Source of the DNA: Bryobacteraceae bacterium
Lineage (GTDB): Bacteria; Acidobacteriota; Terriglobia; Bryobacterales; Bryobacteraceae
Assembly (NCBI GenBank): GCA_030041985.1
Contig: JASIAM010000127.1
Coordinates: 1-64,000 of the forward strand
Length of the DNA: 64,000 bases
Reading direction: 5' to 3'
The position numbers were made by a program, and so were the translations under genes. The first letter of the stretch is position 1, and each line of letters begins with the position of its first letter. A model generated the notes under the pieces. The model worked only from the letters and a program-made list of their open reading frames with translations. It had not been told where the DNA came from and did no database searches. Positions 10,855 to 18,844 of this stretch are shown here, one piece after another.

Positions 10855-11126
10855 TCATGATAACGTAGCGGACCGCGCAGGCGGAGCTATTTAAGTTCGC
10901 CCCGCAATGAGCTGTTGCGGCTGGACCAGAGCCGGCAGCGTACCCCCGCTCTAGCCCGTTTTATCCTCGGTTGCGGCTCCGGCCGTGAGCGATTCACCGC
11001 TTTTTGAAATTTTCCTTGCCCCCGCCGCTGCAGCAACTTATGGCCATTTCTATTACCGGCCGCAGGCAGTCTCCCGCAACTTGCACGCTATGGTGGGGGC
11101 GTAAGTGACGCTTTAAGGAATCAACC

Positions 11127-11324
11127 ATGGCCGCACAAGTGACCGGCAGCAAAACCGTGACGCGGGAAGTCAGCCCCGCCGCCACCGCCGCGGTGCTCAC
11201 CGCGATACTCGCCACACCTATCGAAGACCTTACTGTCGCGCAGATTCAACTCCTCGCAGAAGTCTTGCGCAAGGTATCCGGGGGCGACTCGCCCACGAAA
11301 ACCGTTGGTAGTCTGCTGGTGTGA
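11127..11324 (+). CDS. Small hypothetical protein
   Basis: 65 aa with a good AAGGA ribosome site seven bases before ATG 11127. It has no signal peptide or membrane helix. The sequence is Ala/Thr/Val-rich with an amphipathic helix region ('LTVAQIQLLAEVLRKVSGG'). It lies 69 bp before the secreted tail-fibre-like gene, in the same direction, and may be co-transcribed. I recognise no family. Codon use is like its neighbours, which supports a real gene, but its short length leaves doubt. Confidence 0.5.
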   Translation: MAAQVTGSKTVTREVSPAATAAVLTAILATPIEDLTVAQIQLLAEVLRKVSGGDSPTKTVGSLLV

Positions 11325-11393
11325 TCTGCCGGACGCCGGCCATTTTGGGAAATGCCGCTGCGTACAGAGCAGCGGCGCAAAAGGGGCAAAATC

Positions 11394-12479
11394 ATGAGAT
11401 CGTTCGTGATCGCAATCATTTGGGGCGGCATCGCCTTCGCCCAACCAGGTGGCTTGATGCTGAACAACGGATTCGTCGGAATAGATACCTCTCAGATCTG
11501 CGGGCAGAACTACCCCTGTACGATGACGCCTGGGAACAAGGTCACCGCGGTCCCGAGTGAAACCACGGCGGGGTTCAACCTGAATGCCGGAACCCTGCCG
11601 AGCTCTCCGATTGCGGGTGATATGGCTCTCGACCCCAATGACAACCTCAGCGTATACCTGGGATCTCAATGGGCGCAGTTCCTGACTATCACATCATCGA
11701 GTAACCTACAGGCGGGAAACATCATTATCAGCACCGGAGGGACAGGCGTGGGCGGCCTGGGGACCACGGGAAGCGGGTCTGTTGTTCTTAGCTCGAATGG
11801 CCTGCTCACAAATCCTCAAATTACGAGTTTCGTCAATACGCCCTTGGCTAGCCTGTCTTGCCCCGCTGGGCAAGCCTTTAGCACAACCGACAGTAACGGA
11901 GTTCCGCAATGTGCCCAGGTGGTCACCAGTGTATTCGGGCGAACCGGCGCCGTCACGGCGCAAGCCGGAGATTACTCTGCAGCCCAGATTGTGGGGTCGT
12001 TTTCATTCTGCTCCGGTAGCATGTGGCTGGGAGCGGACGGCAATTGCCACCCGACGCCGCATATTTCGTTCACCTTTGGTTGGCCAAATGCCGCCCCACC
12101 CGCATCCGCAACTTTCTATCTGACGCCCTATTGGGGAGGGACTTCGGAGTCATCCGGACTCGCGAGCACCGTCTACCCTGTCTGGCAAAGCTGTACGGTC
12201 GATTCCTTAACGGCAGTCTTTAACACGGGGACGGCGCCGGCGCCGTCCAGTGACCCTGTCACTTTCAAGATACTGGATGATGGCACACAAGTAGGGACGC
12301 TGGAAATTAGTGCCCCCGTATTCTCCTCAATCGCCGAAACCATATACACCGGAAGTGGAACGGGCGGAGCGGTAAGCTCCGGGACCGGTTTGCAACTGCA
12401 AATGAAGACTCCTGCTTGGACCGCGAACCCCTCCGGAATGGTTGGAGGGATGGTGATCGTGGGATGCGCGCTCCTATGA
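11394..12479 (+). CDS. Secreted protein with phage tail-fibre-like motif
   Basis: 361 aa. ATG 11394 is preferred to an ATG at 11352 because it follows AAGGGGC and opens a signal peptide (MRSFVIAIIWGGIAFA-Q). The protein is Gly/Ser/Thr-rich with low-complexity repeats ('SSSNLQAGNIIISTGGTG'). At about residues 195-215 it has 'SVFGRTGAVTAQAGDY', a motif known from phage tail-fibre and adhesin-like proteins, where it precedes a trimeric stalk or tip. Four Cys lie mainly in the middle. The C-terminal ~130 residues form a probable beta-rich head. It is likely an exported or surface structural protein; the function is unknown. Confidence 0.6.
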   Translation: MRSFVIAIIWGGIAFAQPGGLMLNNGFVGIDTSQICGQNYPCTMTPGNKVTAVPSETTAGFNLNAGTLPSSPIAGDMALDPNDNLSVYLGSQWAQFLTITSSSNLQAGNIIISTGGTGVGGLGTTGSGSVVLSSNGLLTNPQITSFVNTPLASLSCPAGQAFSTTDSNGVPQCAQVVTSVFGRTGAVTAQAGDYSAAQIVGSFSFCSGSMWLGADGNCHPTPHISFTFGWPNAAPPASATFYLTPYWGGTSESSGLASTVYPVWQSCTVDSLTAVFNTGTAPAPSSDPVTFKILDDGTQVGTLEISAPVFSSIAETIYTGSGTGGAVSSGTGLQLQMKTPAWTANPSGMVGGMVIVGCALL

Positions 12480-12506
12480 AGCCAAGAGGCCTCGTCCTGC
12501 GCCCGC

Positions 12507-13745
12507 TTGGCAAGCCCACGGCCTCCCCGCCCGCCTGTAATATCAAATTTGGTCCTCGTTGAAAACGTTTCCAAGCTCTACCGTTTGTACCGCCGTCCGT
12601 CCGACCGGCTGTGGGAACTGTTTCCCCGCAGCCGGCCCCGGCATAGCGATTTTTGGGCGCTCCGCGACATCAGCTTTCAGGTCGAAAAAGGCGAAACCCT
12701 GGGTATCGTCGGCCCCAATGGCTCCGGCAAAAGCACTCTGCTTGAAATTGTCAGCGGCATTCTGCAGCCCACCCTGGGCCGGGTAGCCACCAGCGGCCGC
12801 ACCGCCGCCCTGCTCGAACTGGGCGCCGGCTTCAATCCCGAGTTCACGGGCCGCGAAAATGTCTTTCTTAATGGAGAAATCATGGGGCTGAGCCGCGCCC
12901 AGATTCAGAAGGCCATGCCCTCCATCGAGGCATTCGCCGAAATTGGCGAGTTCCTCGAGCGGCCCGTTAAAGAGTACTCGAGCGGCATGTATGTCCGCCT
13001 GGCCTTCTCCACCGCCATCCACGTTGACCCCGAAATCCTCATCGTCGATGAGGCCCTGGCCGTCGGCGACGCCGTCTTCGCCAACCGCTGCGTGCGCAAG
13101 TTCGAAGAGCTTCGAGAGCGCAAAATCACCGTCCTGTTCGTTTCCCACGACCTCGGCTTGGTAAAGCAGCTCTCCCAACGCGCCCTTCTGCTGCTCAATG
13201 GCCGCATCGCTGCCGAGGGCACTCCCAATGACGTAATCAATCGCTACGTCGGCATGGTGCACGAAAAGCAGGCCCCCCAGATCGCCAAGGACCGGCGGCT
13301 GCAGGCCAGCCACCGCCACGGCGATGGAACGAGCGAAATCTGCGCCCTTGAACTGCTCGACTCCTGCGGCCACCCCGTGGCCTCCATTACCGCCGGGGAA
13401 ACCATCATCGTGCGTGTGCGGTCCCGCTTTCATGCGCCCGCGGCCGATCCCATGGTGGGTATCCTCATCCGCACCCGCATCGGCATGGAAGTCTACGGCA
13501 CCAACACCCGCATCGAACAGAAAAGCCTCGGCGTCTTCGCCCCGGGTGACGAACTGGAGATCGACTTCCGCATGGAATGCTGGCTCACCCCCCAAACCTA
13601 CACGCTCACCGTCGCCACCCAGAATGCCGATGGCACCAGCCACGATTGGCTCGACGATGCCTTAGCCTTTGATATCGTCGATTCGCGCCACGCCGACGGC
13701 GTCGCCAACCTCAGAGCGCAAATCGAATGGCGCGTCTCACGGTAA
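12507..13745 (+). CDS. ABC transporter ATP-binding protein, Wzt-like polysaccharide exporter
   Basis: 412 aa, start TTG at 12507; an alternative TTG at 12549 gives an N-terminus closer to the family. The N-terminal NBD has Walker A 'GPNGSGKST', signature 'YSSGMYVRLAFS' (typical of the O-antigen/teichoic exporter class) and Walker B 'ILIVDEALAVGD', followed by the switch His 'FVSHD'. A C-terminal ~130-residue beta-sandwich domain, from about residue 280, matches the Wzt carbohydrate-recognition type, which selects the capped glycan to be exported. No Wzm-like permease lies next to it, so it must work with an unlinked partner. The next gene overlaps its end by 19 bp. Confidence 0.88.
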   Translation: MASPRPPRPPVISNLVLVENVSKLYRLYRRPSDRLWELFPRSRPRHSDFWALRDISFQVEKGETLGIVGPNGSGKSTLLEIVSGILQPTLGRVATSGRTAALLELGAGFNPEFTGRENVFLNGEIMGLSRAQIQKAMPSIEAFAEIGEFLERPVKEYSSGMYVRLAFSTAIHVDPEILIVDEALAVGDAVFANRCVRKFEELRERKITVLFVSHDLGLVKQLSQRALLLLNGRIAAEGTPNDVINRYVGMVHEKQAPQIAKDRRLQASHRHGDGTSEICALELLDSCGHPVASITAGETIIVRVRSRFHAPAADPMVGILIRTRIGMEVYGTNTRIEQKSLGVFAPGDELEIDFRMECWLTPQTYTLTVATQNADGTSHDWLDDALAFDIVDSRHADGVANLRAQIEWRVSR

Positions 13746-14005
13746 AAGTCCATCCCCGCGCCAAACGATCGGCCTTCGCCGGCCGCTTCGGTGAATCCTA
13801 TAAGCTCGATCTCGCGGCCCCGCCTGTGGACGGCAGGGCCAACCAGGAATGCGTCCGCTTTCTGGCCCACTTCACCGGCGTGCCGCTTTCCCGCGTCCGC
13901 ATCATTTCCGGCCTAACCGCGCGCCTCAAAGTCGTGGAAATCGAAGGCATGGAGCAGCAACAACTGGAAGAATTGCTGTCCGGCAGTCAAATAGCCGATT
14001 GCTGA
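13727..14005 (+). CDS. DUF167/YggU family protein
   Basis: 92 aa, the usual size of this small alpha/beta family of unknown function. 'LTVKVHPRAKRSAF' at the N-terminus, 'KLDLAAPPVDGRANQECVRF' in the middle and 'VRIISGLTARLKVVEI' are the conserved strands and helix of DUF167. ATG 13727 lies inside the last 19 bp of the ABC ATPase gene, so translation is probably coupled. The last bases run into a short TGATAGC-type repeat. Confidence 0.88.
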   Translation: MARLTVKVHPRAKRSAFAGRFGESYKLDLAAPPVDGRANQECVRFLAHFTGVPLSRVRIISGLTARLKVVEIEGMEQQQLEELLSGSQIADC

Positions 14006-14026
14006 CAGCAGATCGCTGATAGCTGT
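13992..14026. repeat. Short imperfect inverted repeat (AGC-GCTGAT-AGC type)
   Basis: The segment reads TAGCCGATTGCTGACAGC then AGATCGCTGATAGCTG, a degenerate version of the CTATCAGC/GCTGATAG repeat found again at 18735-18794. It overlaps the DUF167 stop codon and could act as a weak terminator or a small mobile repeat. Confidence 0.45.
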
Positions 14027-14050
14027 AAAATAGTTCCGCGTGGTGTTGCC

Positions 14051-15148
14051 ATGATTCGTATGAACCGGGCTCCTTTCGTTTTGACTCTCTTGCTGGCTCC
14101 GGCGGCTTGGCCCCAACAACAGTCGGGCTCTGCGCCAGCGCCTGCGGCCGTAGCGCAGCCGGCCGAACAGGCCAATATTCAAGTCAACGTCAACGAGGTC
14201 ATCGTCCCCGTCACGGTCACCGACCAGAAGGGCCGTTTCGTCTCTAACTTCACGGCCAATGACTTCCGCGTGTTCGACGAAGGCAAGCCGCAGCGCATCG
14301 AGTTTTTCAGCCATGATCAGAAACAGCCCGTGGTGATCGGCTTCCTGCTCGACATGAGCAACAACACGCGCATCCACTGGAAGCGCTACCAGGAATCCAT
14401 AAAGGAAATGGTCTGGAATCTGCTTCCAGGCGATAAGAAATACACCGGGTATCTCATCACATATGCCGACGATGCCGAGCTGGCGGTCAATACCACCTGG
14501 GATGGCGATAAGATCACCGATCAGATCGACAAAGTTAAGCCAGGCGGGGGATCCGCCCTGTTCGACGCCATTTACATGGCTTGCACCCGCCGCGAGCCGG
14601 TGCAGGGTGAACCCTACGAGCCCCGTCGTGTCCTCATCATCGTGGGCGATGGCCATGATAGCGCTAGTAAGAAAAGTTTTGAAGAAGTTCTTGAGATCGC
14701 GCAACGTAACCTGGTTACTATCTACGGAATCAGCACGCAGGCTTACGGCTTCGGTAATCCCAGCCAGGACGTCCTCGAACGGCTGGCCTCCGAGACCGGC
14801 GGCAAAGTCGAGTACCCGCTGCAGAACATATACAAGGACACCGTGGCCGGCACCTACTTCTGCAATCCTTCCGATGAGGGTTGCTACTCCTATACCGTAG
14901 GAACGGGCGGTTATGAAGCGGCCATCTCCAAGAGCATTATTAACTCTATCGGTTCCATCTCCGCCGATATCAGCACCCAGTACGTGCTGCGATACATTCC
15001 GAGCCTCGCTCCCGGCGATCCGCAGCCGGTCTACCGCCACATCCGAGTCGACGTAAACATCCCGGACGTGATCATTCGCGCGCGCAAAGGCTATTTCCCC
15101 GCCTCCCTGCCGGGGGGCGCTAACGCCCAGGAACTTTCCAGCCGATAA
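14051..15148 (+). CDS. VWFA-related acidobacterial domain protein (TIGR03436-like)
   Basis: 365 aa. A signal peptide (APFVLTLLLAPAAWP) is followed by a Pro/Ala/Gln-rich linker and then a conserved strand 'VNEVIVPVTVTDQKGRFV', typical of the acidobacterial VWFA family. The von Willebrand A fold follows at about residues 95-300. The metal site is degenerate: 'LLDMSNNTR' has the DxSxx motif partially kept (D-x-S-N-N), and 'VGDGHDS' replaces the usual second motif. Exported; such proteins are plentiful in this phylum and presumably mediate protein binding. The role is unknown. A large hairpin-forming repeat follows at 15159-15246. Confidence 0.85.
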   Translation: MIRMNRAPFVLTLLLAPAAWPQQQSGSAPAPAAVAQPAEQANIQVNVNEVIVPVTVTDQKGRFVSNFTANDFRVFDEGKPQRIEFFSHDQKQPVVIGFLLDMSNNTRIHWKRYQESIKEMVWNLLPGDKKYTGYLITYADDAELAVNTTWDGDKITDQIDKVKPGGGSALFDAIYMACTRREPVQGEPYEPRRVLIIVGDGHDSASKKSFEEVLEIAQRNLVTIYGISTQAYGFGNPSQDVLERLASETGGKVEYPLQNIYKDTVAGTYFCNPSDEGCYSYTVGTGGYEAAISKSIINSIGSISADISTQYVLRYIPSLAPGDPQPVYRHIRVDVNIPDVIIRARKGYFPASLPGGANAQELSSR

Positions 15149-15158
15149 GACTAAAATA

Positions 15159-15246
15159 AGTTATCAGTGGTCAGTTATCAGTTTTCAGTTAAGACAATAT
15201 TCGTAGCTGAGAACTGAGAACTGAAAACTGAGAACTGAAAACTGAG
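15159..15246. repeat. Two opposed arrays of TCAGTT/AACTGA repeats forming a long hairpin
   Basis: The left arm (15159-15192) has units like TTATCAGTGG, TCAGTTATCAG, TTTTCAGTT. The right arm (15205-15246) has AGCTGAGAACTGAG, AACTGAAAACTGAG, AACTGAAAACTGAG, the reverse complement type. The arms can pair over ~30 bp with a loop of about 12 nt. The right arm touches the ATG of the S24 gene at 15247, so folding could hide its ribosome site. It may also terminate the VWFA transcript. Confidence 0.7.
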
Positions 15247-16062
15247 ATGTCCGCGATCATTCCGTTTCGCCGATCCCGCGAGGGCGTCTATGTGGTCCTG
15301 GAGGCACATTTCCCGAGCCAGCCGGCCCGCAATATCGGTGTGCTCCTGGCTGACGTTGGGCCCGGCACGCATCACGCCAAGCCCTGGCTGCGCCTGCTCT
15401 CCGCCTACGATTTCGCCGATCCGGAAGATGCCGAAGTGCTGGAGCTTCTCGAGGACGACATGCGCGGGCGCGCCTCCGAGATGGGTGCTCTTCAGTACCT
15501 TGACTGGCTGGAAGACACTCTTTCCAATACGCTGCGCGTGAGCGGCCGCCAGATCGTCCAGGTGGATTCATTCACCCGCGCCCTCGACCATCTCTACTCG
15601 GAATACGTCGAACCGGTTAAAGTCGAGCGCTATGTCACGCACCTGCCGCTCTACAGTTTGCGCGCCGCCGCGGGCAAACTGGGCGAAGATATGGAATCGG
15701 TGGAAGAGGATTGGGTGCGCGCTCCAGAAGGTTTGCGTCTGGGGCATGACTTGTTCGTGGCCCACGTGGTAGGGCGTTCCATGGAGCCGCGTATTCCCGA
15801 TGGCAGCCTCAATCTCTTCCGCTTTCACCCCGCTGGCTCGCGGCAAGGCAAGATTCTTCTGATTGAGAAATATGGTGTTCTCGAAGATACCGGCCGCTAT
15901 ACCGTCAAACGCTACACCAGCAATAAGATCTATAGCGAAGATGGCGAAGAATGGCGGCACGAACGCATCCGCCTCGAGCCCCTAAACCCCGAATTCGAGC
16001 CCTGGGATGTAGGGCCGCAGGATTTCGCCGTGGTCGCGGAATGGCTCCGCGTCATCGAGTGA
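15247..16062 (+). CDS. S24 (LexA/UmuD-like) peptidase-domain protein with an N-terminal domain of unknown type
   Basis: 271 aa. The C-terminal third is an S24 Ser-Lys domain: 'HVVGRSMEPRIPDGSLNLF' (Ser of GRSMEP) and 'GRYTVKRY' (catalytic Lys). LexA and UmuD use this pair for RecA-stimulated self-cleavage, and phage repressors share it. The N-terminal ~160 residues contain no helix-turn-helix; instead 'GVYVVLEAHFPSQPARNIGVLLAD' loosely resembles DUF3037-type proteins. There is no obvious Ala-Gly cleavage dipeptide before the domain. Its TGA overlaps the GTG of mutY (GTGA), so the pair is co-expressed and a DNA-damage link is likely. Exact function unknown. Confidence 0.72.
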   Translation: MSAIIPFRRSREGVYVVLEAHFPSQPARNIGVLLADVGPGTHHAKPWLRLLSAYDFADPEDAEVLELLEDDMRGRASEMGALQYLDWLEDTLSNTLRVSGRQIVQVDSFTRALDHLYSEYVEPVKVERYVTHLPLYSLRAAAGKLGEDMESVEEDWVRAPEGLRLGHDLFVAHVVGRSMEPRIPDGSLNLFRFHPAGSRQGKILLIEKYGVLEDTGRYTVKRYTSNKIYSEDGEEWRHERIRLEPLNPEFEPWDVGPQDFAVVAEWLRVIE

Positions 16063-17090
16063 GGATCCCCAAAGAGCGCACAGGACGTCGCGGCGTTCCG
16101 TCTTGCGCGTTTACCGAAGCCCTTCTCGCCTGGTACCGGAAGGGCCATCGCGACTTGCCCTGGCGCCGCACGCGCGACCCCTACAGCATCTGGGTTTCCG
16201 AGATCATGCTGCAGCAAACCCGCGCCCAGGCGGTCATCCCGTATTACGAACGGTTTCTCGCCCGCTTTCCCACGGTGGCCTCGCTGGTAGCCGCACCCGA
16301 CGAGGAAGTGCTCGCTCTGTGGAGCGGCCTCGGATACTACTCCCGTGCCCGCAATTTGCGCCGCGCCGCCATTCAAATCGAGTCTGCCGGCCGGTTTCCG
16401 CGCAGCTATGATGCCCTCCGCGCCTTACCCGGCGTGGGCGATTACACCGCCGCGGCCATCGCCAGCATCGCCTTCGGCCTGCCCCACGCCGTCCTCGATG
16501 GCAACGTGCTGCGCGTAGTGGCGCGCGTGGAAAACGACCCTTCCGATATAGCCTCCGCTGCCACACGCGAACGGTTTCGCCGCGTGGCCCAGGCATGGCT
16601 CGATCCCCGGCGCCCCGGCCCGTTCAATCAGGCGCTCATGGAATTAGGCGCCACCGTGTGCCTGGCGCGCGACCCTTTATGCCTCCTCTGTCCCGTGGCC
16701 GGCCTGTGCCGCGCCCGCGAGTGCGGCACCGCCGCACAATTGCCGGTGAAGTTGCGCGCCGTAGCCCCGGTCCGGCTCCAGGAAACCCTGCTCGTCCTTT
16801 ATCAGCACGGGCGTGTGCTCCTACGCCAGATCGAAGCGGACGCACGCCGCATGGCCGGATTCTGGGAATTGCCCACGCCAGCCCACCTGCCCGAGGCCGG
16901 TGCCACTACCGCAATAGGCCGCTTCCGCCACAGCATCACCCGTCACCGGTATGAGTTCACCGTAGCCCGCACCGAGCATGTGCCCGCCCTTCCCGGCTCC
17001 GCCTTCCGCTGGTTCCGGCCCCGCGAAATCACCCGTATCCCTCTTAGCACCACCGCCCGCAAAGCGCTCCGGATCGCCGGAATTGTTTAA
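16059..17090 (+). CDS. mutY: A/G-specific adenine glycosylase
   Basis: 343 aa from GTG 16059, which overlaps the upstream stop as GTGA; the frame is open further upstream but that part overlaps the S24 gene. It removes adenine mispaired with 8-oxoguanine in base-excision repair. Visible are 'WRRTRDPYSIWVSEIMLQQTRAQAV' (conserved minor-groove reading helix), 'GLGYYSRARNL', the helix-hairpin-helix 'LPGVGDYTAAAI' with catalytic Asp region 'VLDGNVLRV', and the [4Fe-4S] motif C-x6-C-x2-C-x5-C at 'CLARDPLCLLC...C'. A C-terminal NUDIX-like domain (8-oxoG recognition) follows. Standard length. Confidence 0.95.
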   Translation: MRIPKERTGRRGVPSCAFTEALLAWYRKGHRDLPWRRTRDPYSIWVSEIMLQQTRAQAVIPYYERFLARFPTVASLVAAPDEEVLALWSGLGYYSRARNLRRAAIQIESAGRFPRSYDALRALPGVGDYTAAAIASIAFGLPHAVLDGNVLRVVARVENDPSDIASAATRERFRRVAQAWLDPRRPGPFNQALMELGATVCLARDPLCLLCPVAGLCRARECGTAAQLPVKLRAVAPVRLQETLLVLYQHGRVLLRQIEADARRMAGFWELPTPAHLPEAGATTAIGRFRHSITRHRYEFTVARTEHVPALPGSAFRWFRPREITRIPLSTTARKALRIAGIV

Positions 17091-17136
17091 CACTCCTCAG
17101 CGAAACGTTTCCCCATGATCGGTCGTAGAAATGTTT

Positions 17137-17209
17137 AGCCGCAGATCAACACGATGAACTCCGATAAAACCAGTAGCTAATCTGCGTTCATCTGTGTTTA
17201 TCTGTGGCC
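17137..17209. repeat. Imperfect inverted repeat, CAGAT-AACAC-GATGAAC type
   Basis: The left arm GCCGCAGATCAACACGATGAAC and the right arm (reverse complement) GCCACAGATAAACACAGATG agree at most positions. The arms are about 29 nt and the loop about 14 nt. It lies between mutY and the TIGR03437 gene and could be a terminator or a dispersed element; similar 'CACAGATGAACACAGATG' strings are known to me from several bacterial genomes. Confidence 0.6.
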
Positions 17210-17251
17210 AGTATGCGTTTTCCCATCGTAACGTGTTTTCATAGGAGAATC

Positions 17252-18736
17252 ATGAGAATTCGCCGGATTTCCATTGTCAAAATCGCTATCCTATTGGGCA
17301 TCGTCCCGGTCCTGCTCTGGGCGTACGAATATGGCCCTGATCCGGGGTTCTCCGGCGTGCCCGGCGAGATCGGCACTTGTGTCATCTGCCACGCCGGCAC
17401 CCCACTCAACGGTGGCTCCGGCAGCGTTAAGGTAGCCTTTCCGAACGGCATGACTTACACTCCCGGCGTCACGCAGCAATTGGCCGTTACCATTGCCGAC
17501 CCGGTGCAGCAGGCCTGGGGATTCGAGTTAACCGCCCGCCAGTCTTCTAACGCCGCAAGCATGGCCGGCACCTTCACCCCTACCGATACCCATACCCAGA
17601 TCATGTGCGCGCAGCCCAATCTCAACGTGTTCCAGCCGGTGTGCCTCCCCGGAGCCGACCCCAGCGGCCAACACTGCACCATGACCTCTAGCCATCCGGT
17701 CTGCCCCATAGGTTACAGCCTTGCCTATGCCGAGCATAGTCTCGCCGGCTATAACGCCACCAAAGGCGCCGCCGGATCAGCTACCTATACCTTCAACTGG
17801 ACTCCGCCTGCTTCGAGCGTCGGCAACGTGACCATCTACGTAGCCGGTAACGCCGCCAATGGCGACCTCACCGATGAAGGCGATCACATCTACGCCACCA
17901 CCTACACCCTTACTCCCGCGCAGGCCACCGGGCCTGCCCCGGCCATTGATTCCACGCTCGGCATCCAGAATCAAACCAGCGCTCCCAATGCCGCGGGCCT
18001 GGCAGTTTCGGCGGGATCTCTGGCCGCCATTTACGGATCGAACTTCGCCACTGCAAACGCCGCGGCTACTGCCATTCCCCTCTCCAACACGCTCGCGGGT
18101 GTCGGCGTCACTTTCAACGGAACTCCCGCTCCCATGGTGGGTATCGCCACCGGAATCACAGTCGGCGGCGAGACGGTTGACCAGATCAACGCTATCGTTC
18201 CCTGGGAGCTGGCGGGAAGCAGCACCGCGCAGGTGGTAGTCACCGCTGCCAATGGCACGTCCTCCGCGCCCATGACCGTCAATATCGCCGCCACTGACCC
18301 CGGGATCTTCTACATCGCCACGGACAGCGCCGGCATAAACCGGCCTCTGGTCTATAACAACAGTGACAACACGTTTGCTTACCCCACGGGTGATTTTGCG
18401 AGTCTCAACACCCGCCCGGCCAGCATCGCCAATGATGTAGTCGTTATCTGGGCTACAGGCCTCGGCGCCGTAACCGTAACACCGCCCGATGGAGCGCCCG
18501 CCACCAATTCATCCGGGCAGTTCGTGCAAAGCAACACCGTCGCCACACCTGTCGTGATGGTGGGCGGCCAGCCGGCTAGTGTTATCTTTTCGGGCTTGAC
18601 GCAATACCCGTCCATTTATCAAATTAACGTGAAGCTCAACCCGTCCACACCCACCGGCAACGCCATACCGGTCCAGATCCAGATGAACGGTGGAACGCTC
18701 ACCACGAATCAACTGCAAATCGCAGTGACCAATTAG
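17252..18736 (+). CDS. Secreted TIGR03437-type protein with a CxxCH motif
   Basis: 494 aa; ATG 17252 follows AGGAG (17243) and opens a signal peptide (VKIAILLGIVPVLLWA). After it comes an N-terminal module (~residues 25-220) containing 'CVICHAG', a c-type-haem-like CxxCH motif, and the Reeler-like features of the choice-of-anchor V type. The C-terminal ~230 residues match the acidobacterial TIGR03437 repeat region: 'SLAAIYGSNFA' early, 'VDQINAIVPWELAG' and 'VWATGLG'-like strands later ('VVIWATGLGAV'). Exported, possibly surface- or periplasm-bound. The haem motif alone does not prove haem binding. A 22-bp hairpin follows its stop. Confidence 0.8.
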   Translation: MRIRRISIVKIAILLGIVPVLLWAYEYGPDPGFSGVPGEIGTCVICHAGTPLNGGSGSVKVAFPNGMTYTPGVTQQLAVTIADPVQQAWGFELTARQSSNAASMAGTFTPTDTHTQIMCAQPNLNVFQPVCLPGADPSGQHCTMTSSHPVCPIGYSLAYAEHSLAGYNATKGAAGSATYTFNWTPPASSVGNVTIYVAGNAANGDLTDEGDHIYATTYTLTPAQATGPAPAIDSTLGIQNQTSAPNAAGLAVSAGSLAAIYGSNFATANAAATAIPLSNTLAGVGVTFNGTPAPMVGIATGITVGGETVDQINAIVPWELAGSSTAQVVVTAANGTSSAPMTVNIAATDPGIFYIATDSAGINRPLVYNNSDNTFAYPTGDFASLNTRPASIANDVVVIWATGLGAVTVTPPDGAPATNSSGQFVQSNTVATPVVMVGGQPASVIFSGLTQYPSIYQINVKLNPSTPTGNAIPVQIQMNGGTLTTNQLQIAVTN

Positions 18737-18794
18737 CTATCAGCCATCAGCTATCAGCCCAACCACAAAAAGCTGGAAGCTGATCGCTGATAGC
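18735..18794. terminator. Hairpin of CTATCAGC repeats between convergent genes
   Basis: Left arm GCTATCAGCCATCAGCTATCA (from 18735) pairs with right arm TGATCGCTGATAGC (to 18794) over about 20 of 23 positions; the loop is roughly 12 nt. It starts at the stop codon of the TIGR03437 gene and ends 50 bp before the stop of the convergent gene. Probable bidirectional terminator built from the window's dispersed repeat. There is no clear T-tract, so factor-independent termination is not certain. Confidence 0.55.
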
Positions 18795-18844
18795 ATGGAA
18801 CAAATTTGCGCTCGATTTTCGACCCTCGCCCCAGCGGTGCGCCC

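Noticed and set aside
11394-12479. Prophage remnant because of the tail-fibre-like motif
   Set aside because: No integrase, terminase, portal or capsid gene near it; the protein carries a signal peptide, which phage fibres lack.
12481-12511. GCCAAG/CTTGGC hairpin as terminator before the ABC ATPase
   Set aside because: Six-bp stem with a 19-nt loop and no T-run; too weak to call.
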